Part shown: positions 23,910 to 33,271 of the stretch, in pieces
Numbering within the stretch: position 1 is the first letter of the stretch
How the letters are laid out: each line of letters begins with the position of its first letter
Source of the DNA: Belliella baltica DSM 15883
GTDB taxonomy: Bacteria; Bacteroidota; Bacteroidia; Cytophagales; Cyclobacteriaceae
Direction: 5' to 3'
NCBI RefSeq assembly: GCF_000265405.1
Contig: NC_018010.1
Span: forward strand, 1,968,501 to 2,032,500
DNA length: 64,000 bases
Notes under the pieces: model-generated
Database searches by the model: none
What the model saw: only the letters and a program-made list of their open reading frames with translations
What the model was told of the DNA's origin: nothing
Translations under genes and position numbers: made by a program

Positions 23910-24752
23910 TTAATTTCCAGAAAAAGAAACCTCGATCATCACAGGAAAATGATCGGAAGGGTATTTCAGTCCATAATTGTCAGTCAAAATACCATATCTA
24001 AGGACTTGGATTCCTTGATTCACAAAAACATAATCGATAATTCTTTCAGGTTTTTTATCCCAGCTGTATCCATTGAATGTTCCTATAGCTCCGTAAGGAG
24101 TATTTTGGCTTAAATTTTTGCTGTCTTTGAAATCGCTTTTCACGATAATTTCATAAGCTTTATTGTCATTCTCCACATTGAAATCACCCATCAAAATCAC
24201 AGGGGTGTTTTCAGTATTGATGGATTTGATTTTTTCTAAAATCAATTTACTACTTTCCTCTCTTGCTTTTTGGCCAACATGGTCATAGTGGATATTGAAA
24301 ACATAAAATTTCTGACCATTTTTATCCTCAAAATTTCCATAAGTACAAATCCGATTGAGTGCTGCATCCCAACCTTTTGAGGCCACATCAGGAGTCGGTG
24401 AGAGCCAAAAGGTATTGCTTTCTATTAAGGTAAATTTTTTGGAATTGTAAAAAATTGCAGAAAACTCACCTTTGATTCCATCTTCTTCTCTACTTTGGCC
24501 AATATAGGGGAAATTCAAATTTTCGCTGATTTCATCTAATTGATGTTTCATCCCTTCTTGAGTTCCTATAAGATCCATTTTGTGAAACTGCATCAAATTG
24601 ATCAAGTGACTTGACCGATCCTTCCAGAGATTTTCTAAGTCATTACGGTCATCAAATTTTATGTTATAAGTTGCGAATTGATAACTTTGTCCTAAAGCGA
24701 CTTCATTTATGAATAAGATAATAAAGAAGAGATAGATGAGTTTTATGTTCAT
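23910..24752 (-). CDS. Endonuclease/exonuclease/phosphatase family protein, exported
   Basis: A 280-residue protein with a signal peptide (MNIKLIYLFFIILFINEVALGQS) and the EEP fold motifs: FATYNIKFDD near the N-terminus, DLIGTQEG (metal-binding Glu), VFNIHYDHVG, ILMGDFNVENDN and the final SDHFPVMIEV. These enzymes hydrolyse phosphodiester bonds in nucleic acids, sugars or lipids in the periplasm or outside; the substrate is not predictable. Single gene on the minus strand. Confidence 0.92.
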   Translation of the reverse strand: MNIKLIYLFFIILFINEVALGQSYQFATYNIKFDDRNDLENLWKDRSSHLINLMQFHKMDLIGTQEGMKHQLDEISENLNFPYIGQSREEDGIKGEFSAIFYNSKKFTLIESNTFWLSPTPDVASKGWDAALNRICTYGNFEDKNGQKFYVFNIHYDHVGQKAREESSKLILEKIKSINTENTPVILMGDFNVENDNKAYEIIVKSDFKDSKNLSQNTPYGAIGTFNGYSWDKKPERIIDYVFVNQGIQVLRYGILTDNYGLKYPSDHFPVMIEVSFSGN

Positions 24753-24832
24753 TTTCTTTTGATTTAAAAGTAAATGTTAGGTTTTGTTAAAGTCATGAAA
24801 TTAAAAATAAAAACAATAAATACTACCTAAAT

Positions 24833-25729
24833 ATGATTATTGATCCTAGTAATGTTTCCTCAGCTGACTTTCAGGCTTATCTTCAAGGTACTGTGGCTCC
24901 AAGGCCTATCGCTTTTGCAAGCACAGTAGATAAAAATGGGAAAGTCAACCTCAGTCCATTTAGCTACTTCAATGTTTTTAGTACGAACCCTCCGATTTTG
25001 GTTTTTTCACCATCCCGAAGGGTAAGGGACAATACCACAAAGCATACTCTTGAAAATGTACACGAAGTCAAAGAAGTGGTTATCAATATCGTAGATTTTT
25101 CTCTTGTTGAACAGATGTCGCTTTCAAGCACTGAATATGATAAAGGCGTCAATGAATTTGTGAAAGCAGGGTTGACTCCTGAGAAATCTTTGAAAGTTTC
25201 TCCTCCTAGAGTGAAGGAATCTCCAGCAGCCTTTGAATGTATTGTAAAAGACATCATTTCACTTGGTGAAGAAGGAGGTGCGGGGAATTTGATTATTTGT
25301 GAAGTGATTATGGCACATATTTCTGATTCAATCTTAGATGAAAATGGCCAAATTAGTCCTTACAAGTTAGATGCAGTCTCGAGAATGGGAGGGAATTGGT
25401 ATTGCAGAGCCAATGGAGAAGCACTTTTTGAGATTCCAAAGCCAATTAGAAACAAGGGGATCGGGGTTGATCAAATTCCAAGTGTCATTCAAAACAGTGT
25501 AGTGCTTACTGGAAATAATCTGGGTAGATTGGGCAATATTGAAAAAATCCCTTCAAAAGATGAGGTTTTGGAATATGGGGATAGACCTGAAATCGTGGAG
25601 ATGAAAATTAGATTTCAAAATGATCAAGAAAGCCTTTCCTTTCATTTACATGAACATGCAAAAATACTCTTAGAAGAAGGGAATGTGGAAGATGCATGGA
25701 AAGTCTTGTTGCAGTTTCCAACATCTTAA
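24833..25729 (+). CDS. Flavin reductase family protein (FMN-binding)
   Basis: A 298-residue protein. Residues 1-200 have the FMN-binding split-barrel features: VAPRPIAFASTVDKNGKVNLSPFSYFNVFSTNPPILVFSPSRR and VINIVDFSLVEQMS. The C-terminal 100 residues extend beyond the basic domain, as in related Bacteroidota proteins. It probably binds FMN and reduces a flavin or a small substrate with NAD(P)H. Stand-alone gene followed by a strong terminator. Confidence 0.87.
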   Translation: MIIDPSNVSSADFQAYLQGTVAPRPIAFASTVDKNGKVNLSPFSYFNVFSTNPPILVFSPSRRVRDNTTKHTLENVHEVKEVVINIVDFSLVEQMSLSSTEYDKGVNEFVKAGLTPEKSLKVSPPRVKESPAAFECIVKDIISLGEEGGAGNLIICEVIMAHISDSILDENGQISPYKLDAVSRMGGNWYCRANGEALFEIPKPIRNKGIGVDQIPSVIQNSVVLTGNNLGRLGNIEKIPSKDEVLEYGDRPEIVEMKIRFQNDQESLSFHLHEHAKILLEEGNVEDAWKVLLQFPTS

Positions 25730-25737
25730 ATTAGCCT

Positions 25738-25777
25738 AAAACATAGAAAGAGAGCCGAGGCTCTCTTTCTATGTTTT
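25738..25777. terminator. Strong bidirectional terminator
   Basis: A 19-bp perfect stem (25738-25756 with 25759-25777, core GAGAGCC/GGCTCTC) with a 2-nt loop and A/T tracts on both sides. It separates the converging flavin reductase and sppA genes. Confidence 0.92.
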
Positions 25778-25796
25778 AGTATTACTTTGTTGATGT

Positions 25797-27557
25797 CTAT
25801 TCGATAATCAAATCATAAGGCATTCTTAGCATCATTCCTTCGTATTTCTTGATATTTTCAAGTTCGTTGTAAACTGGGTAAAAAGAACCTAGTTTCGATT
25901 TCATGTATCTCGTCTGAACATCATTGGTAAGGTCAGCCATCAATTTTTCAAACCAAGGCTTTACTTGTGGATAATATGCAACTTTATAATCTTCTTCTAC
26001 GCCAGCTTTGATAGCTGCGATCTCAATAGCGTCTTCTAGTCCACCTAAGACATCAACAAGTCCATTTTCTTTTCCTTGAATTCCTGACCAAACTCTTCCT
26101 GATGCTACTTCAAGTACTTCTTCTTTGGTCATGTTTCTACCATCAGCCACCCTGGAGATGAAAGTATCATAGCCATCTTCAATATTATTTTGGAATATGG
26201 ATTTTTCAAGATCTGTCAGTTGTCTTGTGAAACTCAAGAAATCAGATAACTCACCAGTTTTTACGACATCTGTTGTAAGGCCTAATTTGTTTTTCATCAA
26301 TCCTTCTGCATTGAACCACAATCCGAAGATCCCGATAGAACCTGTGATCGTGTTTGGTTGTGCAACAATCGTATCAGCAGGAGCAGAGATGTAATACCCG
26401 CCTGAAGCTGCATATTCTCCCATTGACGCGATGATTGGTTTTTCTTTTTTCGCTTCTTCAAGTGCTCTCCACATTACTTCTGAGGCCAATGCAGATCCTC
26501 CAGGAGAATTCACACGTACCACAATTGCTTTGACACTTTCGTCATTTTTTGCTCTGTTGACTTCCTTGACAAAGGACTCTGATGCAATCACACCCTCAGC
26601 AGTGCCACTGACAATTTCGCCTTGTGCGATGATGACAGCGATTTTGTTTTTTGAAAGAATGTTTTTTGTTTTTGCGTCTTTGTTGATAGTTGTGACATTG
26701 ATTGTGTTGATGTCGTCGTCTTCATCTAGACCAAGTTTCTCTCTAAGTAAATCTTTTACTTGGTCCTCGTACCAAAGTCCATCTACCAAGTTTAAGTCCA
26801 CTGCATCGCTATTTTTACGAACGAGCATTTGGCTGTTGATTTCTTTTGCTTTTTCTAAATCTATCGATCTGCTCTCAGCCACTTTTGCAACCGCAAAATC
26901 ATTCAAATCATTGAGAAATACGGAGGTCTGAAGTCTGTTTTCATCACTCATTTTATCTAGTAAAAATGGCTCAACAGCACTTTTGAACTCTCCAACTCTG
27001 AAAACAACAGGTTCGATTTCTAATTTTTCAAAAAGACCTTTAAAGAAAATAATTTCAGATGCAATGCCATTGAATTCCATGCCACCTAGTGGGTTCATAT
27101 AAACCTCGTCTGCAGCTGAACTCAAAAAGTATCCACCTTCAGTATAAATCTCGCTGTAAGCAACAATGAATTTCCCGGACTCTTTGAAGCTTATTAATTC
27201 CTCTCTAAGCTCGTGAAGCATTGCTTGACCAGCAGAGACCATTCCTGCTTGGAGATAAATTCCTTTCACGTTTTCATTTTTGGCAGCCTCTTGAATGGCT
27301 TTTTTCAAGTTGACAAGTCCCACACTTGCAATACCCCCAAAACCAGGTAGAGAATTGAGATCTATTTGATCTTCACTAGTGCGTTCTACTAAAGCTCTTC
27401 CTTCAAGATTTAGAACCAAAACGGTGTTTTCTTTGATTTTGACCTCACCTTCTGATGAAGCCGCAATGGCGATGATTCCTGCCAAAATAAAAAAACTGAT
27501 GACAGAAAACACCAATAGTCCTACGATTACAGCTAATACATTTCCTAGAAATTTCAT
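25797..27557 (-). CDS. sppA: Signal peptide peptidase SppA, 67-kDa type
   Basis: A 586-residue membrane protease with one N-terminal transmembrane segment (LAVIVGLLVFSVISFFILAGIIAI) and two tandem S49 domains. The C-terminal domain has the nucleophile serine in VRVNSPGGSALASEVMW and ASMGEYAASGGYYISAPAD. The N-terminal domain (to about 270) supplies the catalytic lysine in this family. It degrades cleaved signal peptides in the membrane. Full length for the class. It is transcribed alone, divergent from folK. Confidence 0.96.
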   Translation of the reverse strand: MKFLGNVLAVIVGLLVFSVISFFILAGIIAIAASSEGEVKIKENTVLVLNLEGRALVERTSEDQIDLNSLPGFGGIASVGLVNLKKAIQEAAKNENVKGIYLQAGMVSAGQAMLHELREELISFKESGKFIVAYSEIYTEGGYFLSSAADEVYMNPLGGMEFNGIASEIIFFKGLFEKLEIEPVVFRVGEFKSAVEPFLLDKMSDENRLQTSVFLNDLNDFAVAKVAESRSIDLEKAKEINSQMLVRKNSDAVDLNLVDGLWYEDQVKDLLREKLGLDEDDDINTINVTTINKDAKTKNILSKNKIAVIIAQGEIVSGTAEGVIASESFVKEVNRAKNDESVKAIVVRVNSPGGSALASEVMWRALEEAKKEKPIIASMGEYAASGGYYISAPADTIVAQPNTITGSIGIFGLWFNAEGLMKNKLGLTTDVVKTGELSDFLSFTRQLTDLEKSIFQNNIEDGYDTFISRVADGRNMTKEEVLEVASGRVWSGIQGKENGLVDVLGGLEDAIEIAAIKAGVEEDYKVAYYPQVKPWFEKLMADLTNDVQTRYMKSKLGSFYPVYNELENIKKYEGMMLRMPYDLIIE

Positions 27558-27630
27558 ATTTATTTTAAATTAAGTTCCTAAAATAGCGCTTTTTTCTTTA
27601 TTGTTATATTCTGAAATAGAGAAAAGGATA

Positions 27631-28122
27631 ATGCGACAGATTATTTTGATAATTGGCGGCAATATAGGTGATAGGTTGAGTTTAATCACACAGGCAAAGC
27701 AACTTTTAGAAGAGAAAATAGGAAAAGTTAGCTTAATTTCTTCTTTATACGAGACAGAAGCCTGGGGCGGAAACTCAAAAGGGAATTATCTCAACCAAAT
27801 TTTAGTCTTAGAATCTCCTTTAGCAGCTGATGAGGTGTTAGATAAAGCTTTACAAATTGAAAAAGTGCTAGGTCGTCAGCGGGATATAAAGTGGGGAAAT
27901 AGGACTATGGATATTGATATTCTTTATTATGGCGACGAAATAATAGATTCCCCCAACCTAAAAATCCCTCATCCATACCTTCACTTAAGAAGGTTTGTTC
28001 TTGAGCCACTTGCTGAAGTTGTTCCTAACTTGGTACATCCAATTTTGAATTTGACTTCAACAGAACTCTTACAAAATTGTCAGGATGATTCAATTGTAAA
28101 AGTAATAGGAGAAAAGCCCTGA
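27631..28122 (+). CDS. folK: 2-amino-4-hydroxy-6-hydroxymethyldihydropteridine pyrophosphokinase
   Basis: A 163-residue HPPK enzyme of folate synthesis, transferring pyrophosphate from ATP to hydroxymethyl-dihydropterin. The start at 27631 (MRQIILIIGGNIGDRLSLI) fits the family. An upstream in-frame TTG at 27601 would add ten unlikely residues. Motifs: YETEAWGGNSKGNYLNQ, LGRQRDIKWGNRTMDIDIL with the metal-binding Asp pair, and IPHPYLHLRRFVLEPLAEV. Its stop codon lies within the terminator hairpin. Confidence 0.96.
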   Translation: MRQIILIIGGNIGDRLSLITQAKQLLEEKIGKVSLISSLYETEAWGGNSKGNYLNQILVLESPLAADEVLDKALQIEKVLGRQRDIKWGNRTMDIDILYYGDEIIDSPNLKIPHPYLHLRRFVLEPLAEVVPNLVHPILNLTSTELLQNCQDDSIVKVIGEKP

Positions 28123-28135
28123 TTGAGGGCTTTTT
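28112..28135. terminator. Terminator between folK and fabD (bidirectional)
   Basis: AAAAGCCCT (28112-28120) pairs with AGGGCTTTT (28126-28134) around GATTG. The folK stop codon is inside the hairpin, and fabD ends on the other side. Confidence 0.85.
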
Positions 28136-28138
28136 CTA

Positions 28139-29014
28139 TTAGATACTTGATACTTCTGAGTCTTTATGGATTTTTTTCACTAAGCCCTGAAGGACTTTTC
28201 CCGGTCCACATTCTATAAATTCAGATGCACCATCTTCTACCATTTGTCGTACAGATTGCGTCCATTTTACAGGAGCAGTAAGCTGTGCAATAAGATTTTT
28301 CTTGATTTCAGTGACATCGGAGATTCCAGTAGTGCTCACATTTTGGTAAACAGGACAGGATGGAGGGTTGAAGGTTGTGCTTTCAATTGCTGATTGTAAT
28401 TTCTCACGTGCAGGTTCCATCAGAGGTGAGTGAAATGCACCTCCGACAGGCAAAGGTAAAGCTCTCTTGGCTCCGGCTTCTTTCATTTTTTCACAGGCGA
28501 TTTCGATTCCTTTATTTGATCCAGATATCACCAGTTGTCCTGGACAATTGTAGTTCGCAGCAACAACTATTTCTTCCTTGATAGACTCACAGATTTCTTC
28601 TACTACCTGATCTTCTAATCCTAAAATAGCAGCCATGCCAGAAGGATTGATTTCACAAGCTTCCTGCATAGCCAAAGCTCTTTGATAGACTAGTTTTAAG
28701 GCATCTTCAAAAGCCAAAGTACCGTTTGCCACTAAGGCTGAAAACTCACCAAGTGAATGACCTGCTACCATATTTGGCTTGAAATTGTCTGAAGTTTTGG
28801 CTAAAATAACTGAATGTAGAAATATAGCGGGTTGAGTAACTTTCGTTTGTTTTAGTTCTTCATCGGTGCCAGAAAACATAATGTCTGTAATTCTAAATCC
28901 TAAGATTTCATTGGCTTTTTCAAAAAGCTCCTTGGCTAATTCATTGCTATCGTAAAGTTCTTTTCCCATTCCTGGGAATTGGGCGCCTTGGCCTGGAAAA
29001 ACGTATGCTTTCAT
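28139..29014 (-). CDS. fabD: Malonyl-CoA:ACP transacylase
   Basis: A 291-residue enzyme that loads malonate onto acyl carrier protein for fatty acid synthesis. It has the GQGAQFPGMGKELY oxyanion-hole start, the nucleophile serine in GHSLGEF (S87), QRALAMQEA, and the catalytic histidine region GGAFHSPLMEPA. Length is normal. A TATATTTG -7 element on the minus strand (29048-29055) overlaps the upstream terminator and could be its promoter. Confidence 0.97.
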   Translation of the reverse strand: MKAYVFPGQGAQFPGMGKELYDSNELAKELFEKANEILGFRITDIMFSGTDEELKQTKVTQPAIFLHSVILAKTSDNFKPNMVAGHSLGEFSALVANGTLAFEDALKLVYQRALAMQEACEINPSGMAAILGLEDQVVEEICESIKEEIVVAANYNCPGQLVISGSNKGIEIACEKMKEAGAKRALPLPVGGAFHSPLMEPAREKLQSAIESTTFNPPSCPVYQNVSTTGISDVTEIKKNLIAQLTAPVKWTQSVRQMVEDGASEFIECGPGKVLQGLVKKIHKDSEVSSI

Positions 29015-29053
29015 GCTTTTGGGGTTTAGCTATTTTTATTTTACTCACAAATA

Positions 29054-29087
29054 TATTAAAAAAAGAAGCCCTTCTGAGGCTTCTTTT
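29054..29087 (-). terminator. Terminator of the carbonic anhydrase gene
   Basis: AAAAGAAGCC (29061-29070) and GGCTTCTTTT (29078-29087) form a perfect 10-bp stem; on the minus strand it is followed by a run of seven T. Confidence 0.85.
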
Positions 29088-29107
29088 AAGGTTTATCCTA
29101 TAAAATT

Positions 29108-29734
29108 CTAGTCTTCAAAAAAAGTAACTTCCCCGCTGTCTACATTGTAAACACCACCAACGAGCTTGACTTTTCCTTCATTTATATAGTTTATAATTAT
29201 GTCGCTTCTTTCTTTGATTTCCTCCATAGCATAATGAACATTCAGTTCCGTTACATTATTTACAAATGTTTCGTTTGATCCAGATCGATTCTCTTTTGTG
29301 GATCTTTCTTTATCAATAGCGGGCTTAATCTTATGCAATAATGCTGTGATATTCCCATCCCTAACATGATTACATGCACTCGTGATTGCCCCGCATTTTG
29401 AATGTCCTAAAACGACAATCAGTTTGGATCCTGCATATTTGACGGCGTATTCCATGCTGCCAAGTATGTCTTCATTTACAACGTTTCCTGCAACTCTAGC
29501 ACTAAATACATCGCCTAATCCTTGATCAAAAATCAATTCTACCGAAGTCCTCGAATCAATACAACTTAATACGATTGCAAATGGGAACTGACCGTCAGAG
29601 GTTTCATTGACTTGGTTCAATAAATTTCTATTTGCCCTAAGGTTATTTATAAACCTTTGATTCCCTTCTTTTAGGTAGTCTAATGCTTCTTGTGGAGTGA
29701 TTTCAGACTGGGATTTTTTTGTATGTGTTCTCAT
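29108..29734 (-). CDS. Beta-class carbonic anhydrase
   Basis: A 208-residue cytosolic enzyme interconverting carbon dioxide and bicarbonate. The zinc ligands are visible as C58, H111 and C114 (SCIDSRTS and VVLGHSKCGAI), with the Asp60/Arg62 dyad, and the GDVFSARVAGNVV motif is intact. No signal peptide. It is a monocistronic gene with its own terminator. Confidence 0.96.
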   Translation of the reverse strand: MRTHTKKSQSEITPQEALDYLKEGNQRFINNLRANRNLLNQVNETSDGQFPFAIVLSCIDSRTSVELIFDQGLGDVFSARVAGNVVNEDILGSMEYAVKYAGSKLIVVLGHSKCGAITSACNHVRDGNITALLHKIKPAIDKERSTKENRSGSNETFVNNVTELNVHYAMEEIKERSDIIINYINEGKVKLVGGVYNVDSGEVTFFED

Positions 29735-29828
29735 AGTGCGTTCATTACTTTGCTATCCCAAAGAATTTTTGTAGATAGTGGAGGTTTTTTTCAAAATATT
29801 GGATAGTTATGCTCGGGCTTTATTGTTT

Positions 29829-30236
29829 TTAGATAAACTTCTTTTTTTCATCACTTGTAGGAAGTCGACAAGTTTCTTTTTTTCCAAACCATTTATATCT
29901 GTTTCTTCCTATCCAGTCATAGATGTTATCTCTAAACGCTTCTGGTAATAGAATTCCAATATAGAAAATTTGCCAAACACCTCCTAGGTCTTTTGCTATT
30001 CTTAGAGCTGCTGAACTTTTGTAAAAAACCTGATCTCCTTGTATAAGAACTAGAGAATCTAGATAATTTTCATCAATTGTATAATCTTTTAAAATCTCTT
30101 TGACTTCAGAATCTTGAAGCGCTCCTACTTTGAACTTATCTCGTTTATCTTTTCTAATAATGAAATCTACAGCTTGATTGCATAGATTACAGACACCATC
30201 AAAAAGGACTAGATTGTAGTCGTCTTGAATTCTCAT
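29829..30236 (-). CDS. DCC family thiol-disulfide oxidoreductase-like protein (DUF393)
   Basis: A 135-residue protein with the family signature LVLFDGVCNLCNQAVDFIIRKDKRDKFKVGALQD, a thioredoxin-like CxxC, and the C-terminal WIGRNRYKWFGKKETCRLP. Function in vivo is poorly known. It starts inside the stop codon of the large T9SS protein gene (ATGA overlap), an unusual partner, so it may simply be co-transcribed. Confidence 0.9.
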   Translation of the reverse strand: MRIQDDYNLVLFDGVCNLCNQAVDFIIRKDKRDKFKVGALQDSEVKEILKDYTIDENYLDSLVLIQGDQVFYKSSAALRIAKDLGGVWQIFYIGILLPEAFRDNIYDWIGRNRYKWFGKKETCRLPTSDEKKKFI

Positions 30237-33010
30237 CGAATAATCTGTATGGTTCCTTTTAGCTTTTGTTCCTGAAGCTCAGGAGCAAAGGCGTCAAACC
30301 TGACTACAGCATTGTAGAAATAAGTGCCAGCAGGTAGTTCGTTTCCATTTTTGTCAGTTCCATCCCATCTAATGAAAATGTCATTTTCATTTGCTGTCAA
30401 GCTATTGTAGCTAAAGACCTCGACGCCCCATCTGTTGACAATAAAAATCTCAACTCCCTCTACAAATCTAGGGCATTTTGAGAATGGATTGTCAAATGCC
30501 ATAAATGTATCATTTGCCCCATCACCATTTGGTGTAAAGGCATTTGGCAATTCATAATATGGACAATTATCTACACAAACGATATTGCTAGGCTCACTTT
30601 CGTTTCCAGATCTATCAACTGCAGTGATGTAGTAGCACCCTTTGTAAGTTGGTAGGTTAGTAATTCTCGCGTTGCTGTTTATAGCAGAGTAAGTTTCTAT
30701 TAAAGTAAACTCACCTTCTTCACCATCTTCACTGAAGTAAAGTCTATAGCTACTCAGTTCATCGTCACATTCACCAGTAAAGTCTCCTTCCCAGCTCAAA
30801 TCATGAACAAAAGAATTGAAACCGCAAGATTTATCTGATAAAAATTCAGCACATTCAGGCCCTTCAAATGTCAAGATTGGTGGGCAAGGCAACCTATTAT
30901 CATCAGGTCTTGCACAAATAATCTGACTCTTATTTTCTAGAGGGTAAGTGAGTAAATCTACATTATAAGAACCTTTGGTCACTACATAATAACAGTATTC
31001 AATTTCTCTTTGTAAAGGAACACCATTATGGCTTCCATCATCAAAATATGTGAAGCCTGAAGTGGTAACATCTACCTCTGCAATCAATGTGAAGTTATCT
31101 GCATCTTGAGCAGCAGGATCGGTTCTATTTCTGTAAACTTCATGGGTAAATTCTGATACTGAATTGTTCCAAGGTACATTAAATTCCCAATTTAACTCTA
31201 TGGCTTCATTTATTATTACAGGCTCTAACCTGACTGAGGAAGCCATACTTGAGCTATCAATTGTCGTATTGCCCTCTTTAAGAATTACCCTATAGTTATA
31301 GACGAGATTTTCTGTGTTTAAATTTGTATCTGTAAATAAAGTGTCTGAAGTAGTTAATATGGATTCCCTATCTTGATTACCCATAAAACCAACACTTCGA
31401 ATGAGTTCATAGGTAAAAGGTCCTGGGAATTGTTCGGAATCAATATCGTATGGAGGAGTCCACTTAATAAAGATTTGACCTGTTTCTGAATCGGTTTCTT
31501 CTATACTCACATTTGTGATTAATGGAACATCTACGTCGATTGTTACACAAATTTCCTCCGAAACAATGCTCTCACCTAATCTTGGAGAAGGAAATGCTGC
31601 CACTAATCTGTAACAATATGTATTTCCAGGAGAAAGTCCATTCAAATCATTATTATCCAAGAAATTGAAAGTACTCATGTCAGTAGTTCCTACTAATTCA
31701 TAGCCAGCTCTGATTCCCGTTTCACATGAATCAGGCTCATAAGGATCACTATTCAATCTTCTCCAAACTTGCATGGTCTCTGCGGAATTTCCACAAGAAT
31801 ATGGATCCCAATTGATCTCTACAGATCTACCTTGCTGCTGCTCAAGGCTATTTATCACTGGGGGAGGGGCAATTACTTTAATATTCCAAGTTCTGATGTC
31901 AACCAAAGCTGGTCCTGAACTAGGCTGATCCGTAATTCGAACCCTTACTTGATATTCTCTCTCTCTAATATGGCTGCATACTGTTTGCCAGTTAAAATTG
32001 ACAATTCCAGGACTGTCTTGAAATACTGACTCTGGACTGTAAGAAGCTGGTGAAGAAGTGATTTCTATAGGGTCTCCAAAGACTTCTATCTTTATAGGAT
32101 CTCCATCAGGATCACTCCCTTGTATAATTTCTTCGATATTAGTGCCTGCTATCACGCAAAGATCATCTGGCAGTAAGAGTTCAGGTCTTTGATTATTGGT
32201 GTTTTCAATGATAATCTGCATATCACGTACCACGTAACCTATCAATCTAAATTCGCCATCAATTTTTCTATATTCTTCTATTCTAAAGGCAACATTGTAT
32301 TGACCTGCGATTCCAGGTGCGTCCCAAATCAAGTCTCCAGTCAAAGGGTCAAGCGTCAAAAAAGGTGGTGTTCCTCCATCTTCTCTATTGAAACTAAACT
32401 CTGAACTATCAGGGTCTCTGTAGTTATTTACTGCTCTTTGAAAATCCTGTTTTGGAACATCCAAACTGTAAGCTAAGCTATCACCATCTGGGTCATAAGC
32501 CCCGGGATTATGGATGTATCTGATATTCACACCACCATTATCTACAGGTGGGATAGTCAATACAGGGGAGTTGTTTACCCCTAAAAATGGGTCAATTCGG
32601 ATCATCGTTTCCACATAAAATGGAGTGTCCACAGAATTGTCCATATTTAAAGTATTGTCATTTCTGTTGAATTCTTTGAATCTGATGGTGTATTCACCTG
32701 GCCCTTGAAAAGTATACGTTACCACAAAAGTATTTTTCTCTATTTGATTACCCAATGGTTCTACAAGAACAATATCACTTTCTGTGTTGAGTGTAACTTC
32801 TCTACCATCCCCAAAATTGATAGTTCCTGGGCCAAAAATTACATTTGATCTTGTGTCAGTGTATCCGACAACTGTAATTCTGTAGGTTAATGCTTGAGTT
32901 GAAACTCTTTCGGCGATGATTTCACCAGCTCTAATGTGCGTAGCAGAGACTTTACTCAAGCTAGCTATCAAAATAGAAATGGTAAATAAAAGTAAATATC
33001 TGATTTTCAT
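30233..33010 (-). CDS. Large T9SS-exported surface protein with type B C-terminal sorting domain
   Basis: From the ATG at 33010 (MKIRYLLLFTISILIASLSKVSA, a signal peptide) the protein has 925 residues; an upstream ATG six codons earlier is less likely. The N-terminal part has beta-sandwich repeats with PKD- or cadherin-like features (FGDGREVTL, NPGAYDPDGDSLAYSLD, PLTGDLIWDAPGIAGQYNVAF). The middle contains several fibronectin type III-like repeats (INWDPYSCGNSAETMQVWRR, IKWTPPYD). The C-terminus LPNAFTPNGDGANDTF to LPAGTYFYNAVVRF is the gliding-motility-associated type B sorting domain. It is carried to the cell surface by the type IX secretion system. Ligand unknown. Confidence 0.93.
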   Translation of the reverse strand: MKIRYLLLFTISILIASLSKVSATHIRAGEIIAERVSTQALTYRITVVGYTDTRSNVIFGPGTINFGDGREVTLNTESDIVLVEPLGNQIEKNTFVVTYTFQGPGEYTIRFKEFNRNDNTLNMDNSVDTPFYVETMIRIDPFLGVNNSPVLTIPPVDNGGVNIRYIHNPGAYDPDGDSLAYSLDVPKQDFQRAVNNYRDPDSSEFSFNREDGGTPPFLTLDPLTGDLIWDAPGIAGQYNVAFRIEEYRKIDGEFRLIGYVVRDMQIIIENTNNQRPELLLPDDLCVIAGTNIEEIIQGSDPDGDPIKIEVFGDPIEITSSPASYSPESVFQDSPGIVNFNWQTVCSHIREREYQVRVRITDQPSSGPALVDIRTWNIKVIAPPPVINSLEQQQGRSVEINWDPYSCGNSAETMQVWRRLNSDPYEPDSCETGIRAGYELVGTTDMSTFNFLDNNDLNGLSPGNTYCYRLVAAFPSPRLGESIVSEEICVTIDVDVPLITNVSIEETDSETGQIFIKWTPPYDIDSEQFPGPFTYELIRSVGFMGNQDRESILTTSDTLFTDTNLNTENLVYNYRVILKEGNTTIDSSSMASSVRLEPVIINEAIELNWEFNVPWNNSVSEFTHEVYRNRTDPAAQDADNFTLIAEVDVTTSGFTYFDDGSHNGVPLQREIEYCYYVVTKGSYNVDLLTYPLENKSQIICARPDDNRLPCPPILTFEGPECAEFLSDKSCGFNSFVHDLSWEGDFTGECDDELSSYRLYFSEDGEEGEFTLIETYSAINSNARITNLPTYKGCYYITAVDRSGNESEPSNIVCVDNCPYYELPNAFTPNGDGANDTFMAFDNPFSKCPRFVEGVEIFIVNRWGVEVFSYNSLTANENDIFIRWDGTDKNGNELPAGTYFYNAVVRFDAFAPELQEQKLKGTIQIIR

Positions 33011-33194
33011 GGACGTCTGACTTAACAATTACAAGATATACGAAAATAACTAAACCTTGGTGAATTTATTATCATTTATTCAAACAATAAAATTACTCAC
33101 TTGGTTAGGAATACAAGAAAAAACATGCAAATCTATCCATGTTGAGGTAGTTATTTAGAACCTTTTAAAATAAGTTTAAACCCTAAAGCTTTGA

Positions 33195-33225
33195 TTGTTT
33201 GCTAAGGTTTACAAATGTAAATTTG
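33195..33225 (+). promoter_or_regulatory. Promoter of the sdhCAB operon
   Basis: TTG (33195-33197), 20 nt, TAAATTTG (33218-33225): an exact match to the Bacteroidota consensus, about 46 nt before the sdhC start. Confidence 0.75.
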
Positions 33226-33271
33226 GCTTCCAAAGTACAATCTGTAAACAATCTACATTTAACAAAAAAAT